A stretch of DNA of 27,292 nucleotides from UBA995 sp035477115. Its GTDB lineage: Bacteria; Bacillota; Sulfobacillia; UBA995. Location of the stretch: positions 1 to 27,292 of the forward strand of contig DATIKW010000012.1 in NCBI GenBank assembly GCA_035477115.1, written 5' to 3'. Below, in pieces: positions 14,796 to 22,284 of this stretch. Position 1 is the first letter of the stretch. The number at the start of each line of letters is the position of its first letter. A program made the position numbers and the translations under genes. A model generated the notes under the pieces. The model was given only the letters and a program-made list of their open reading frames with translations, had not been told where the DNA came from and made no database searches.

Positions 14796-16525
14796 TCATC
14801 GCGGCGGGCGACGACCGCCACCTCCGAGGGAGTGACGTACACGGTACGGTGTCCGGTGTAGGTAACCTTACCGGGGGGACCGCCAGGCCGCCGGCGGACA
14901 TTGCGCCGCTCGGTGTAGTCCACCGGGACTTGGCCCGACCGGCGGGCCTGGCTGTGCCACGCCGCCAGCTCCGCGGCTTGGCGGATGCTCGCCGCCGAGG
15001 CCTCCCGCCGGGCGGTTTTCAGGATGACGTGGGACCCGGGGATTTCCCGGGCGTGAAACCACAAGTCGCCCGGCGCGGCATCGCGGAAGGTGAGATCGTC
15101 GTTCTCCCGGCTGTTCCGTCCGACCAGTATCGCCATGCCGTCGGAAGTCCGGTAGCGGGAAAAGGCACGGGGAGGTTCCCGCCGGCGCGAACTGGAGGAC
15201 GGCGGGCCCGCGCGATAACCGCGATCCGCCAGCTCGGACAGGACTTCGCCGCCGTCCGCCCCGGCTCCGAATTCATCCAGCTTGGCCGCGAGATAGGATC
15301 GTTCCGCTTCGAGTTCCGCGTACCGGCGCTTCCTGGCAGCTTCCGCCCGGCGGGCATGGCCATGCCGATCGAAGAATGCCTGTGCGTTCTCGGCCGGCGT
15401 CAGCCGGGGATCGAGCCGCACGACGACCGGCGAGGCGCCGGGATCGGCGGGGTCCTCGAGCACGGCTTCCCCGAGCTTGCCCTTCAGGCGGTACAAGTTG
15501 GCGGTCAGCAGTTCTCCGTATCGTCGAAACTCCTCGTTTGGCGGGGACTCCGCGGTCTGACGGGCGATGTCGGCCAGGAGGTCCTCGACGCGAGCGAGTT
15601 CCCGGTGAAGCGTTGATTCCCCGCGTTCTCGGTTACGCCGCCGCTGCGCGCGCTGCTTCATCCGGTCATATACGTGGTCCAGCATTGACCCGGTCGAAGT
15701 GAACTCCCGCCTGCTCCCTGCACCTAGCAGGGGAAAGACCCAGAACTCGATCGGGTTACCCTCCAGATCCTCCAGCAGGTTGGGGATGAACCGGCCTCCT
15801 TGCAGCTCGGCATCGAGGATCCGGAGGGCTTCGACCAGGCGGGTCGCTCCCGCCGCGTCGAGATGAGCCGCCGGCGCCCCGGGGTCGAGTCCGGCGCGCA
15901 GGCAGGCCTGGCGGGCCAGGGTGGGGCCGCCTCCCCGGACTATCGCCGTGAGATGCCGGGCCAAAGGCAGATCGGAAGCCGACTCGAGCAGGTCAGGGGG
16001 CTCAACCTGCCCCAGGGGTTTGCCGGGGATGGGCGGCGGCGGGTGGTAGGGGACTCCCGGCAGCACTTGCCGGAAGCGGCTATGCCCCGGGCCAACCCGC
16101 CTTATGGCATCGGCGATGCGGCCATCGGGATGGAGGAGGATGATGTTGCTGTGTTGGCCCATGGCCTCGACCAGGAGTTCGCGTTCCGCCGGTTCGCCGA
16201 GGTCGTCGCGGGAGGCCACCGTCAGCCGCATGATCCGCTCGCCCGGCACTACCGTGACCCGCAATAGCCTTCTCCCTTCGAGATGGCGGCGAAGCAGCAT
16301 GCAGAAGGCAGGCGGCACCGGGGGTCGAGAGGGCATGGTTGCGGTCACGTGAGCCCGCGACCAGTCAGGCGAGGCCGAACACAGGATCAAACCCTTCCGG
16401 CCCCGGAGATACATGGACATGACCAGTTCATGACGATCGAACTGGTAGATGCGCTCGATACGGCCGCCCTCAAATGCCGCGATCTCCTGAACAGCGGCGG
16501 CCATGGTGACCGCATCGTAGGGCAT
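14792..16525 (-). CDS. rqcH: RqcH, NFACT-family ribosome quality control factor
   Basis: RqcH binds stalled 50S subunits carrying peptidyl-tRNA and adds C-terminal Ala tails using charged tRNA-Ala, marking the chain for proteolysis. The 577-residue protein starts MPYDAVTMAAAVQEI as in the family. It has the NFACT-N segment PPAFCMLLRRHLEG (71-84), a helix-hairpin-helix/coiled-coil middle rich in Arg and Glu, and a C-terminal NFACT-R domain with DLWFHAREIPGSHVIL. The position equivalent to the Asp-Arg pair needed in Bacillus RqcH appears to be Glu96-Arg97. I chose ATG at 16525 (GAGGT about 5 bases upstream); the frame extends 29 codons further without family similarity. Older annotation calls such proteins fibronectin-binding. 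It is the only - strand gene. Confidence 0.95.
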   Translation of the reverse strand: MPYDAVTMAAAVQEIAAFEGGRIERIYQFDRHELVMSMYLRGRKGLILCSASPDWSRAHVTATMPSRPPVPPAFCMLLRRHLEGRRLLRVTVVPGERIMRLTVASRDDLGEPAERELLVEAMGQHSNIILLHPDGRIADAIRRVGPGHSRFRQVLPGVPYHPPPPIPGKPLGQVEPPDLLESASDLPLARHLTAIVRGGGPTLARQACLRAGLDPGAPAAHLDAAGATRLVEALRILDAELQGGRFIPNLLEDLEGNPIEFWVFPLLGAGSRREFTSTGSMLDHVYDRMKQRAQRRRNRERGESTLHRELARVEDLLADIARQTAESPPNEEFRRYGELLTANLYRLKGKLGEAVLEDPADPGASPVVVRLDPRLTPAENAQAFFDRHGHARRAEAARKRRYAELEAERSYLAAKLDEFGAGADGGEVLSELADRGYRAGPPSSSSRRREPPRAFSRYRTSDGMAILVGRNSRENDDLTFRDAAPGDLWFHAREIPGSHVILKTARREASAASIRQAAELAAWHSQARRSGQVPVDYTERRNVRRRPGGPPGKVTYTGHRTVYVTPSEVAVVARRDD

Positions 16526-16527
16526 GG

Positions 16528-16558
16528 TTGACCTCGCCTCCGGGAGTCCTGGTATAAT
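16528..16558 (+). promoter_or_regulatory. Possible promoter between rqcH and the DUF1405 gene
   Basis: TTGACC (16528-16533) and a perfect TATAAT (16553-16558) are separated by 19 bases in the short divergent gap. The -10 overlaps the ATG at 16557. Transcripts from it would therefore need a start farther in (for example ATG 16575) or would serve a different frame choice. The placement is ambiguous. Confidence 0.35.
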
Positions 16559-17198
16559 GAGCTTCGTGAACACCATGCTCCGGGTCAGCGGCCTGTTCGG
16601 CTCACTGGTCACGCAGCCATGGACGCTCCGATGGCTGCTGGCGGTGAACGTCTTGGGCGCCGCCTATGGTTTCGGGTGGTATGGTGACCAACTTGCCGGG
16701 GTTCCCATATGGCTCTGGCCCCTGACCGCTGACAGCCCCATGAGCCTCCTATTCGCCTCGCTCACCGTGGCCTCCTGGCTCTGGGGACGGCGCTGGCCGG
16801 TGATGGAGGGCCTCTCGTATCTCGGCTTACTGAAGTACGGGTTCTGGACGATGTTGATCGTGGCCCGTCACTGGTCCAGGGAAGGGATCGCCCTGGACAT
16901 CGACTTGTTCCTGTTCGTCTCCCACGCTTTCATGGCCGCGCAGGGGTTGCTCCTGGGGCTGACCCGGGGCCCGGGACCTTCCGCCCTCGCCATCGCCCTG
17001 CTATGGTACCTGGGGAATGACTACGTCGACTACGTGCATCCAGGCCGGCTGACGCTCCTGCCTGTGCCGGACCTCGACCTGGTGCGTAGCGTCAGTTTGG
17101 CGTCGACGCCGGTTTTCGCGGGCGTGCTGGTCTGGGCGGGGGATTTGACGCGCCGGGCCGGCAGGTCCGCATCGTCGAGCGCCCGTCCCGCCGGCTGA
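16557..17198 (+). CDS. DUF1405 integral membrane protein (YpjA-like)
   Basis: An integral membrane protein of about 213 residues with several hydrophobic helices: WLLAVNVLGAAYGFGWYG, MSLLFASLTVASWLWG, LLKYGFWTMLIVAR, a segment around FLFVSHAFMAAQGLLLGL, LAIALLWYLGNDYVDY, and a last segment near SLASTPVFAGVLVWAG. The GFGWYGDQL, LKYGFWTM and WYLGNDYVDY motifs fit the DUF1405 family, known in Bacillus as YpjA; function unknown. Candidate starts are ATG 16524, 16557 and 16575. I chose 16557 for its GGGAGT (16542-16547), but all three are weak. The C-terminus is Arg/Ser-rich and probably cytoplasmic. Confidence 0.75.
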   Translation: MSFVNTMLRVSGLFGSLVTQPWTLRWLLAVNVLGAAYGFGWYGDQLAGVPIWLWPLTADSPMSLLFASLTVASWLWGRRWPVMEGLSYLGLLKYGFWTMLIVARHWSREGIALDIDLFLFVSHAFMAAQGLLLGLTRGPGPSALAIALLWYLGNDYVDYVHPGRLTLLPVPDLDLVRSVSLASTPVFAGVLVWAGDLTRRAGRSASSSARPAG

Positions 17199-17250
17199 AG
17201 ACCAGGACGTATCGCCGGTGCCCCGAAATGCGGAAGTGGGGTTACACGAC

Positions 17251-18603
17251 ATGCTCGGATCGGAACTCCTCCGGTCCTCACCCGAGCGCCGGGGCCAGGT
17301 CATGGCCCTGGCGGTGCCGGCAATGGGCGAGATGGTCCTGCACATGTTCATATGGATCGTCGACACTGCCATGGTCGGACGCCTGGGAGCCGCCGCCCTC
17401 AGCGCGGTCGGCCTGGGTGGTCACGTCTACTTCACCCTCAGCTTCGTGTTCGGCGCCGTGGGCGTGGGAGTCACCGCCCTGGTATCCCGGTGCAAGGGTA
17501 CGGGCGACCTCGCCACCGCGGCCCGTGTCGCACGGCAGGGGCTGTTGGTGGCGACGGGGCTGGGGGTGATTCTGAGCGGCCTGGTTTTCGCCGCGGCGCC
17601 GGTGCTGTTCCGGGATCTGGCGCGATTGGGGCCGGACACGACGCGCCTGGGCGTCCAGTACCTGCGGATCTTGTGCGCGGGCGCCCCGCTCCTGCTGGCG
17701 GGGTTTGCCGCCAACGCGGCGGTGCGCGCGACCGGCAACACGCGGGTGCCGTTGTTTGCCGCGTTGCTCGGCAATGTGGTGAATGGGGTCTTGGATTACC
17801 TCCTCATTTTCGGCGTCCTCGGTTTCCCGCGGCTGGAGGTGGCGGGGGCCGCCATAGCCGCCGTCCTCGGCCAGATCGCTGCCAGCACCGTATCCCTCAG
17901 TTATCTGTTCAGCCGCCGCTCCGGGCTGACCGCCGCCGGCGGATGGGCGATTGACCGCGCCGTGCTTGCCCGCCTGGCGCGACTGAGTGTGCCTGCCGCC
18001 GGGGAGGCACTGCTCCTGGATGGCGGCCGCATCGTCGTGCAGTTCGCCGTGGCTTCCCTGGGCACGGTGGCCTTTGCCGCCCACCAGGTCACGGTGGCCG
18101 CCGAATCGCTGTCGTTCATGCCCGGGCATGGCTTTGCCATCGCCGCGGCGGTGTTGGCCGGCCAGGGGCTTGGCGCGGGTCGTCCGGATGACGTTCGCGG
18201 GTGGACCGCCGAGGCGGCGCGTCTGGCAGCCATGATCATGGGCGGGATGGGCATAATCTTCCTGGTCGCCGCGCCCGCGATCCTCCGCGCTTTCACTCCC
18301 GACCCGGTCGTGATTGCGTTGGGCGCGGCATGCCTGAGGATCGCCGCCGCCGGCCAGTTGGCCATCGCTTACGCCGAAACGCACTCCGGCGCCCTGCGCG
18401 GCGCAGGTGACACGCGGGCGGTCATGGCGGTGACCGCGGCTGGCATCTGGGCCTTGCGGGTACCCTTGAGCTACGCCGCGGTCCTGTGGCTGGGGCTGGA
18501 TCTGAGGGCTATATGGGTTATAATGGTGGGCGAATGGGCTGTGCGTGCCGTCCTCATCCGAATCGTCTTCAAGAGAGGGCGCTGGGAGACAATGAAGGTA
18601 TGA
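17251..18603 (+). CDS. MATE family multidrug/toxin efflux transporter
   Basis: MATE proteins export cationic drugs or metabolites using Na+ or H+ gradients. The protein has about 450 residues in two similar halves of hydrophobic helices. Family landmarks are ALAVPAMGEMVLHMFIWIVD and DTAMVGRLGAAALSAVGLG near the N-terminus, RATGNTRVPLFAALLGNVVN with DYLLIFG at mid-protein, and HSGALRGAGDTRAVMAV near the C-terminus. The start is uncertain: ATG 17251 fits the usual N-terminal length, with GTG 17218 as an in-frame alternative. The 3' end ATGA overlaps a possible ATG start (18600) for dapF. The substrate cannot be deduced. Confidence 0.92.
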   Translation: MLGSELLRSSPERRGQVMALAVPAMGEMVLHMFIWIVDTAMVGRLGAAALSAVGLGGHVYFTLSFVFGAVGVGVTALVSRCKGTGDLATAARVARQGLLVATGLGVILSGLVFAAAPVLFRDLARLGPDTTRLGVQYLRILCAGAPLLLAGFAANAAVRATGNTRVPLFAALLGNVVNGVLDYLLIFGVLGFPRLEVAGAAIAAVLGQIAASTVSLSYLFSRRSGLTAAGGWAIDRAVLARLARLSVPAAGEALLLDGGRIVVQFAVASLGTVAFAAHQVTVAAESLSFMPGHGFAIAAAVLAGQGLGAGRPDDVRGWTAEAARLAAMIMGGMGIIFLVAAPAILRAFTPDPVVIALGAACLRIAAAGQLAIAYAETHSGALRGAGDTRAVMAVTAAGIWALRVPLSYAAVLWLGLDLRAIWVIMVGEWAVRAVLIRIVFKRGRWETMKV

Positions 18604-18617
18604 AAGGGGGACCGGAC

Positions 18618-19490
18618 TTGCGGGTACCTTTCACCAAGCTGCATGGGGTGGGCAATGACTACCTGTTCATCGACCTCGTCAGGCAGCCTATGGTCCTGCC
18701 TGACCTGCCTGGTCTCGCACGGGCGATGAGTCATCGCCGGCTGGGCGTGGGGGCGGACGGGATCATCCTGGTGCTCCCTTCGAAGGCGGCCGATTTCGCC
18801 ATGCGGACCTTCAACGCGGATGGCAGCGAGGCGGAGATGTGCGGGAACGGCCTTCGTTGCCTGGCCCGACTGGTGTTCGAGCGCGGCCACACTCGCCTGC
18901 AGCAGTTCACCGTCCAAACCGGGGCGGGGATCATGCGTCCGGAACTCGTAGTGGAGGCGGGCCAGGTCACGCGGGTGCGAGTGGACCTGGGCCCACCCCG
19001 CCTGGCCCGGCGGGAGATCCCGCTCGCTGCCGACGCTGAGCAGGACGACCAGCCGGTGGTCCGGCAGCAACTGGAGGCGGACGGTCGGGTATGGTGTTTC
19101 ACGGCGGTGTCGATGGGCAACCCGCACTGCGTGATTGCCGTCCCCGATGTCGGCGAGGTGGACCTCGAACGAGTCGGGCCCCGAATCGAGTGGCATTCGC
19201 TGTTCCCTCGCCGAACCAACGTGGAGTTCGTCCAGGTGCTGGACCGGTCGCGACTTCGGATGCGGATCTGGGAGCGGGGTTCGGGGGTGACCGCCGGCAG
19301 CGGCACCGGCTCGGCCGCCGCCACCGTGGCCTGTGTCCTGGAAGGGCGGTGCGACCGCCGGGTCCAGGTGGTGATGGACGGCGGCGAGGTGGAGGTGGAG
19401 TGGAGGGACGACGGCCGGATCTTCCAGACCGGACCGGCCGTGGAGGTATTCCAGGGGGAGTTCCCTGTGGGAGGGAGAGGGACATGTTGA
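18618..19490 (+). CDS. dapF: Diaminopimelate epimerase homologue, second catalytic Cys replaced by Ser
   Basis: DapF interconverts LL- and meso-diaminopimelate with two Cys acting as acid/base on opposite faces. This 290-residue product has FTKLHGVGNDYLFIDL, NADGSEAEMCGNGLRCLAR with the first catalytic Cys75, SMGNPHCVI with the active-site His, and WERGSGVTAGSGTGSAA. The last normally reads ERGxGETxACGTG; here the second Cys is Ser228 (codon AGC, 19299-19301). The frame is otherwise intact. TTG 18618 is chosen because AAAGGGGGA lies 6 bases upstream and the N-terminus then matches the family; ATG 18600 is the alternative. Adjacent dapL supports a DAP role. Activity may be slow, altered or lost, so either a weak epimerase or a related isomerase is possible. 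Confidence 0.9.
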   Translation: MRVPFTKLHGVGNDYLFIDLVRQPMVLPDLPGLARAMSHRRLGVGADGIILVLPSKAADFAMRTFNADGSEAEMCGNGLRCLARLVFERGHTRLQQFTVQTGAGIMRPELVVEAGQVTRVRVDLGPPRLARREIPLAADAEQDDQPVVRQQLEADGRVWCFTAVSMGNPHCVIAVPDVGEVDLERVGPRIEWHSLFPRRTNVEFVQVLDRSRLRMRIWERGSGVTAGSGTGSAAATVACVLEGRCDRRVQVVMDGGEVEVEWRDDGRIFQTGPAVEVFQGEFPVGGRGTC

Positions 19491-20659
19491 AGCCGGCAGC
19501 CCGCCTGGGACAATTGCCGCCTTACCTGTTCGCGGAACTCGACCGGCGCCGGGAGGCGGCGCGAGCCCGGGGCCTGGATGTCATCGACCTCGGGATCGGC
19601 GACCCGGACCGGCCTACGCCTGCCCCGGTCGTCGAGCGGCTCCGGCGCGAGGCCGCGGACCCGCGCCATCACCGCTATCCGGCCTATCAAGGGGCGAGTT
19701 TGTTTCGCGAGGCGGTGGCGGACTATTACCGGCGCCGTTTCGGGGTCGACCTCGACCCCGAACGCGAGGTGCTGGCGGTCATCGGTTCCAAGGAAGGCAT
19801 CGCCCACCTGATCTGGGCCTGGGTTGATCCGGGCGACCCGGTGTTGGTGCCCGATCCCGCCTACCCGGTGTATCGGGCCCATACCATCCTCGCGGGCGGT
19901 CGCCCCGTGCCCATGCCGCTGCTGGCTGAACGGGATTTCTTCCCCGACCTCGCGGCCATACCCCGGGAGGTTCGCGAGCAGTCCAGGCTGATGTTCCTGA
20001 ACTACCCTAACAACCCGACGGCCGGCGTGGCCACGGCCGAGCAACTCGGCGAGGCGGTCGATTTCGCCCGGCAGCACAACATCCTGCTCTGCCATGATGC
20101 AGCCTACGTCGAGATGACTTATACCGGCACCAGCGCTCCCAGCGTGCTGCAGATCCCCGGGGCGAAAGAAGTTGCCGTCGAGTTCTACTCGCTCTCCAAG
20201 CCCTTCAACATGACCGGATGGCGGATCGGAGCAGCGGTGGGGAATGCCGTGGCCGTGGCAGCCCTGGGCCGGATCAAGAACAATACCGACTCCGGGCAGT
20301 TCACGGCCGTTCAGTACGCGGCAGTCGAGGCCCTGACCTGGCCGGGTGGACCTGATTTCATCCGGGAGATGAACGCCGTCTACCGGCGAAGACGCGACCT
20401 CGCCGTCGCCCGGCTGACCCGATCCGGCTGGGACTTGCGGGTGCCCGCAGGCACCTTCTATCTGTGGGCTCGCCCGCCGGGCGTCCGGGACAGCGGCTCC
20501 TTCGCCGCCGAACTGCTGGAGCGCACCGGCGTCAGCGTCGCTCCCGGGCCCGCCTACGGCAGCCAGGGCGAAGGCTACATACGCCTTTCGCTGTGTTGTG
20601 AGGAAGCACGCCTGGTCGAGGCGCTGGACCGGATCGCCTCCGCGGCTGGACGATTTTAG
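19484..20659 (+). CDS. dapL: LL-diaminopimelate aminotransferase
   Basis: DapL converts tetrahydrodipicolinate directly to LL-diaminopimelate using glutamate, bypassing the succinyl or acetyl intermediates of DapD/C/E. The 391-residue fold-type I PLP enzyme starts with LGQLPPYLFAELDRRREAAR and shows DLGIGDPDRPTP, HHRYPAYQGASLFREAVADY, EVLAVIGSKEGIAHL, NYPNNPTAGVA, CHDAAYVEMTY, and the PLP Lys in SLSKPFNMTGWRIG. These match the DapL subgroup typical of anaerobic and thermophilic Firmicutes better than general aspartate aminotransferases. ATG 19484 follows a GGGAGGGAGAGG run and overlaps the dapF stop by 7 bases. It is the substrate supplier for the adjacent epimerase homologue. Confidence 0.93.
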   Translation: MLKPAARLGQLPPYLFAELDRRREAARARGLDVIDLGIGDPDRPTPAPVVERLRREAADPRHHRYPAYQGASLFREAVADYYRRRFGVDLDPEREVLAVIGSKEGIAHLIWAWVDPGDPVLVPDPAYPVYRAHTILAGGRPVPMPLLAERDFFPDLAAIPREVREQSRLMFLNYPNNPTAGVATAEQLGEAVDFARQHNILLCHDAAYVEMTYTGTSAPSVLQIPGAKEVAVEFYSLSKPFNMTGWRIGAAVGNAVAVAALGRIKNNTDSGQFTAVQYAAVEALTWPGGPDFIREMNAVYRRRRDLAVARLTRSGWDLRVPAGTFYLWARPPGVRDSGSFAAELLERTGVSVAPGPAYGSQGEGYIRLSLCCEEARLVEALDRIASAAGRF

Positions 20660-20720
20660 CAGCTTGCCGGGAGCACGGAGAAAGGAATCCTTGCAAGCAG
20701 GTCGAACCACGAAGTGGACC

Positions 20721-20729
20721 TGGTACGAT
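20721..20729 (+). promoter_or_regulatory. Possible extended -10 promoter for the yicC cluster
   Basis: The 91-base gap between dapL and yicC contains TGGTACGAT, an extended -10 type element (TGN followed by TACGAT), 22 bases before the yicC ATG. No convincing -35 is present. The same sequence can fold as CCTGGT/ACCAGG around a 7-base loop. The call rests mainly on position. Confidence 0.25.
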
Positions 20730-20750
20730 GGACCAGGCTTGGGGTGAACT

Positions 20751-21629
20751 ATGCTGAGGAGCATGACGGGCTATGGCCGGGGCGAAGGCCGGACGACTGG
20801 CCACCGCGCCGTCGTCGAGGTGCGCTCGGTAAACCATCGGTTCTTCGACCTAAACCTGCGATTGCCTCGTGGCTACGGCGGTCTTGAGGAACGGGTCCGC
20901 GCGGTCGTCCAGGAGCAGTTGACAAGAGGCCGGGTCGACTTGTCGCTCGCCGTCGAGCGGATGGCGGGCGGCGACGGCCAGGTTAGGGTGGATGCGGACC
21001 TGGCCGAGCGATACCACGGGATGCTGCTTCAACTAGGGCGGCGACTGGCGCTCCCCGATCCGCCTCGCCTCGACACCATCTTGAGCTTGCCGGGCGTGAT
21101 GGCCGGCGGACCTGAAGACGAAGACATCGAGGCGGTGTACCCCGCGGTGCACGAGGCGGTGACTGAGGGCGTCGGCCAATTGGTTGCCATGCGGCGGCGA
21201 GAGGGCGACCGGCTTTGCCGGGACCTGGCACATAGACTCTCTCGGCTCGGGCAACTTATGGAAGAGGTTAACATGGCAGTCCCGCGAGCGCTTGAGGAAG
21301 GCCGCGCCCGGCTGACCGAACGTTTGAACGCTTTCGGCAGTGGGATGGAACTGGACGCAGCCCGGCTGACCACCGAGGTCGCCTTGGCTGCGGAGAAGTC
21401 CGACATAACCGAGGAACTGGTCAGGGTGGGAAGCCATCTTCACGAGGCCAGCCGGACGCTGACTGCCGGGGGGCCGGCCGGCAGGCGCCTGGACTTCCTG
21501 TCTCAGGAGATAGGCCGGGAGTTGAACACAGCCGCGTCCAAGACGGGGGATATGCCCATGAGCAGGCTGCTCCTGGATGCGCGGGAGGAACTCGAGAAGG
21601 TCAGGGAACAGGTACAGAACCTCGAGTGA
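20751..21629 (+). CDS. yicC: YicC family endoribonuclease
   Basis: YicC proteins are stress-associated endoribonucleases; the Bacillus homologue is YloC. The 292-residue product opens with MLRSMTGYGRGE and contains EVRSVNHRFFDLNLRLPRG, both family hallmarks. It ends with GRRLDFLSQEIGRELNTAASKTGD and LEKVREQVQNLE, the conserved C-terminal DUF1732 region. ATG 20751 is set by GGGGTGA (20740-20746) and the family N-terminus. It heads the yicC-mihF-remA-gmk-rpoZ-priA cluster, an order shared with Bacillus apart from mihF. Confidence 0.95.
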   Translation: MLRSMTGYGRGEGRTTGHRAVVEVRSVNHRFFDLNLRLPRGYGGLEERVRAVVQEQLTRGRVDLSLAVERMAGGDGQVRVDADLAERYHGMLLQLGRRLALPDPPRLDTILSLPGVMAGGPEDEDIEAVYPAVHEAVTEGVGQLVAMRRREGDRLCRDLAHRLSRLGQLMEEVNMAVPRALEEGRARLTERLNAFGSGMELDAARLTTEVALAAEKSDITEELVRVGSHLHEASRTLTAGGPAGRRLDFLSQEIGRELNTAASKTGDMPMSRLLLDAREELEKVREQVQNLE

Positions 21630-21661
21630 TGGTCGCGACAGGAAGGAGGTGAAGTGAACAG

Positions 21662-21979
21662 ATGGCACTACCAGTTCTCACGCTTCAGCAGCGCCGTAAG
21701 GCCTTGGAAAAGGCACAGGCTATGCGGAGCAGGCGCAAGGAAATGAGGCAGCGGCTCAAGAAAGGCCGCCTGAGCCTCAGGGACGTGCTGGACGGCCGGG
21801 ACAATGAAGTCATGGCCAAGATGCGCGTCGCTTATCTCTTGGCTTCCCTGCCCCGGGTGGGAAAGACCACCGCGCGGAGGATCATGGAGGAGATCGGGAT
21901 CGACGACTCCCGCAGAGTGCAAGGGCTGGGCAAGCGGCAGCGGGGCGAACTCCTGAAGCGACTCGCGGGCAAGCGCTAG
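21662..21979 (+). CDS. mihF: Integration host factor, actinobacterial type (mIHF)
   Basis: mIHF/sIHF is a small monomeric nucleoid protein unrelated to HU; it bends DNA through a helix-two-turn-helix (H2TH) fold and was first known as the mycobacterial host factor for phage L5 integration. The 105 residues have the family opening MALPVLTLQQRRKALEKA, a basic helix rich in Arg/Lys (about 22-36), LRDVLDGRDNEVMAKMRVAYLL, and the H2TH segment SLPRVGKTTARRIMEEIGI followed by RRVQGLGKRQRGELLKRL. A strong Shine-Dalgarno AAGGAGGTGA (21643-21652) precedes ATG 21662. The gene precedes gmk and rpoZ, as in Actinobacteria, but here remA comes in between. Confidence 0.92.
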   Translation: MALPVLTLQQRRKALEKAQAMRSRRKEMRQRLKKGRLSLRDVLDGRDNEVMAKMRVAYLLASLPRVGKTTARRIMEEIGIDDSRRVQGLGKRQRGELLKRLAGKR

Positions 21980-21999
21980 CCTGGCGTGGAGGTACCGGG

Positions 22000-22284
22000 A
22001 TGACGGTAAGGATGGTTGGCATCGGTTTCGGCAACATGATTGCCGCCCAGCGGGTCGTCGCGTTGGTGAGTCCCGAATCGGCGCCCATCAAGCGGATCGT
22101 CCAGGAAGCGCGGGCACAGGGCGAACTGGTCGATGCCACCTATGGGCGAAGGACGAGGGCAGTCATCGTCACCGACACCGATCTAGTCATCCTATCAGCG
22201 GTCCACCCGGATACCTTGGCCGTCCGGCTGGCGGGCGATCATCCGCCGAGTACGTCTCCGGGCGGCGGGAAGGGTCCACGATGA
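22000..22284 (+). CDS. remA: RemA/DUF370 DNA-binding regulator
   Basis: RemA in Bacillus is a DNA-binding activator of extracellular matrix and osmoprotection genes, forming ring-like oligomers. The product shows IGFGNMIAAQRVVALVSPES, APIKRIVQEARAQGELVDAT and YGRRTRAVIVTDTDLVILSA, a near-complete match to family motifs over residues 7-70. The tail after residue 78 is longer than usual and Pro/Gly-rich (94 residues in total). ATG 22000 follows GGAGGT, and the stop overlaps the gmk ATG (ATGA), the usual arrangement. Confidence 0.95.
   Translation: MTVRMVGIGFGNMIAAQRVVALVSPESAPIKRIVQEARAQGELVDATYGRRTRAVIVTDTDLVILSAVHPDTLAVRLAGDHPPSTSPGGGKGPR

Noticed and set aside
18519..18524. TATAAT within the MATE gene, possible dapF promoter
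   Set aside because: No acceptable -35 lies at 15-19 bases; it is probably a coincidence of Tyr/Asn-like codons in another frame.
18731..20764. 677-codon antisense open frame over dapF and dapL
   Set aside because: Long antisense frames are expected opposite GC-rich coding sequence; the + strand genes have clear family motifs and the antisense product has none.
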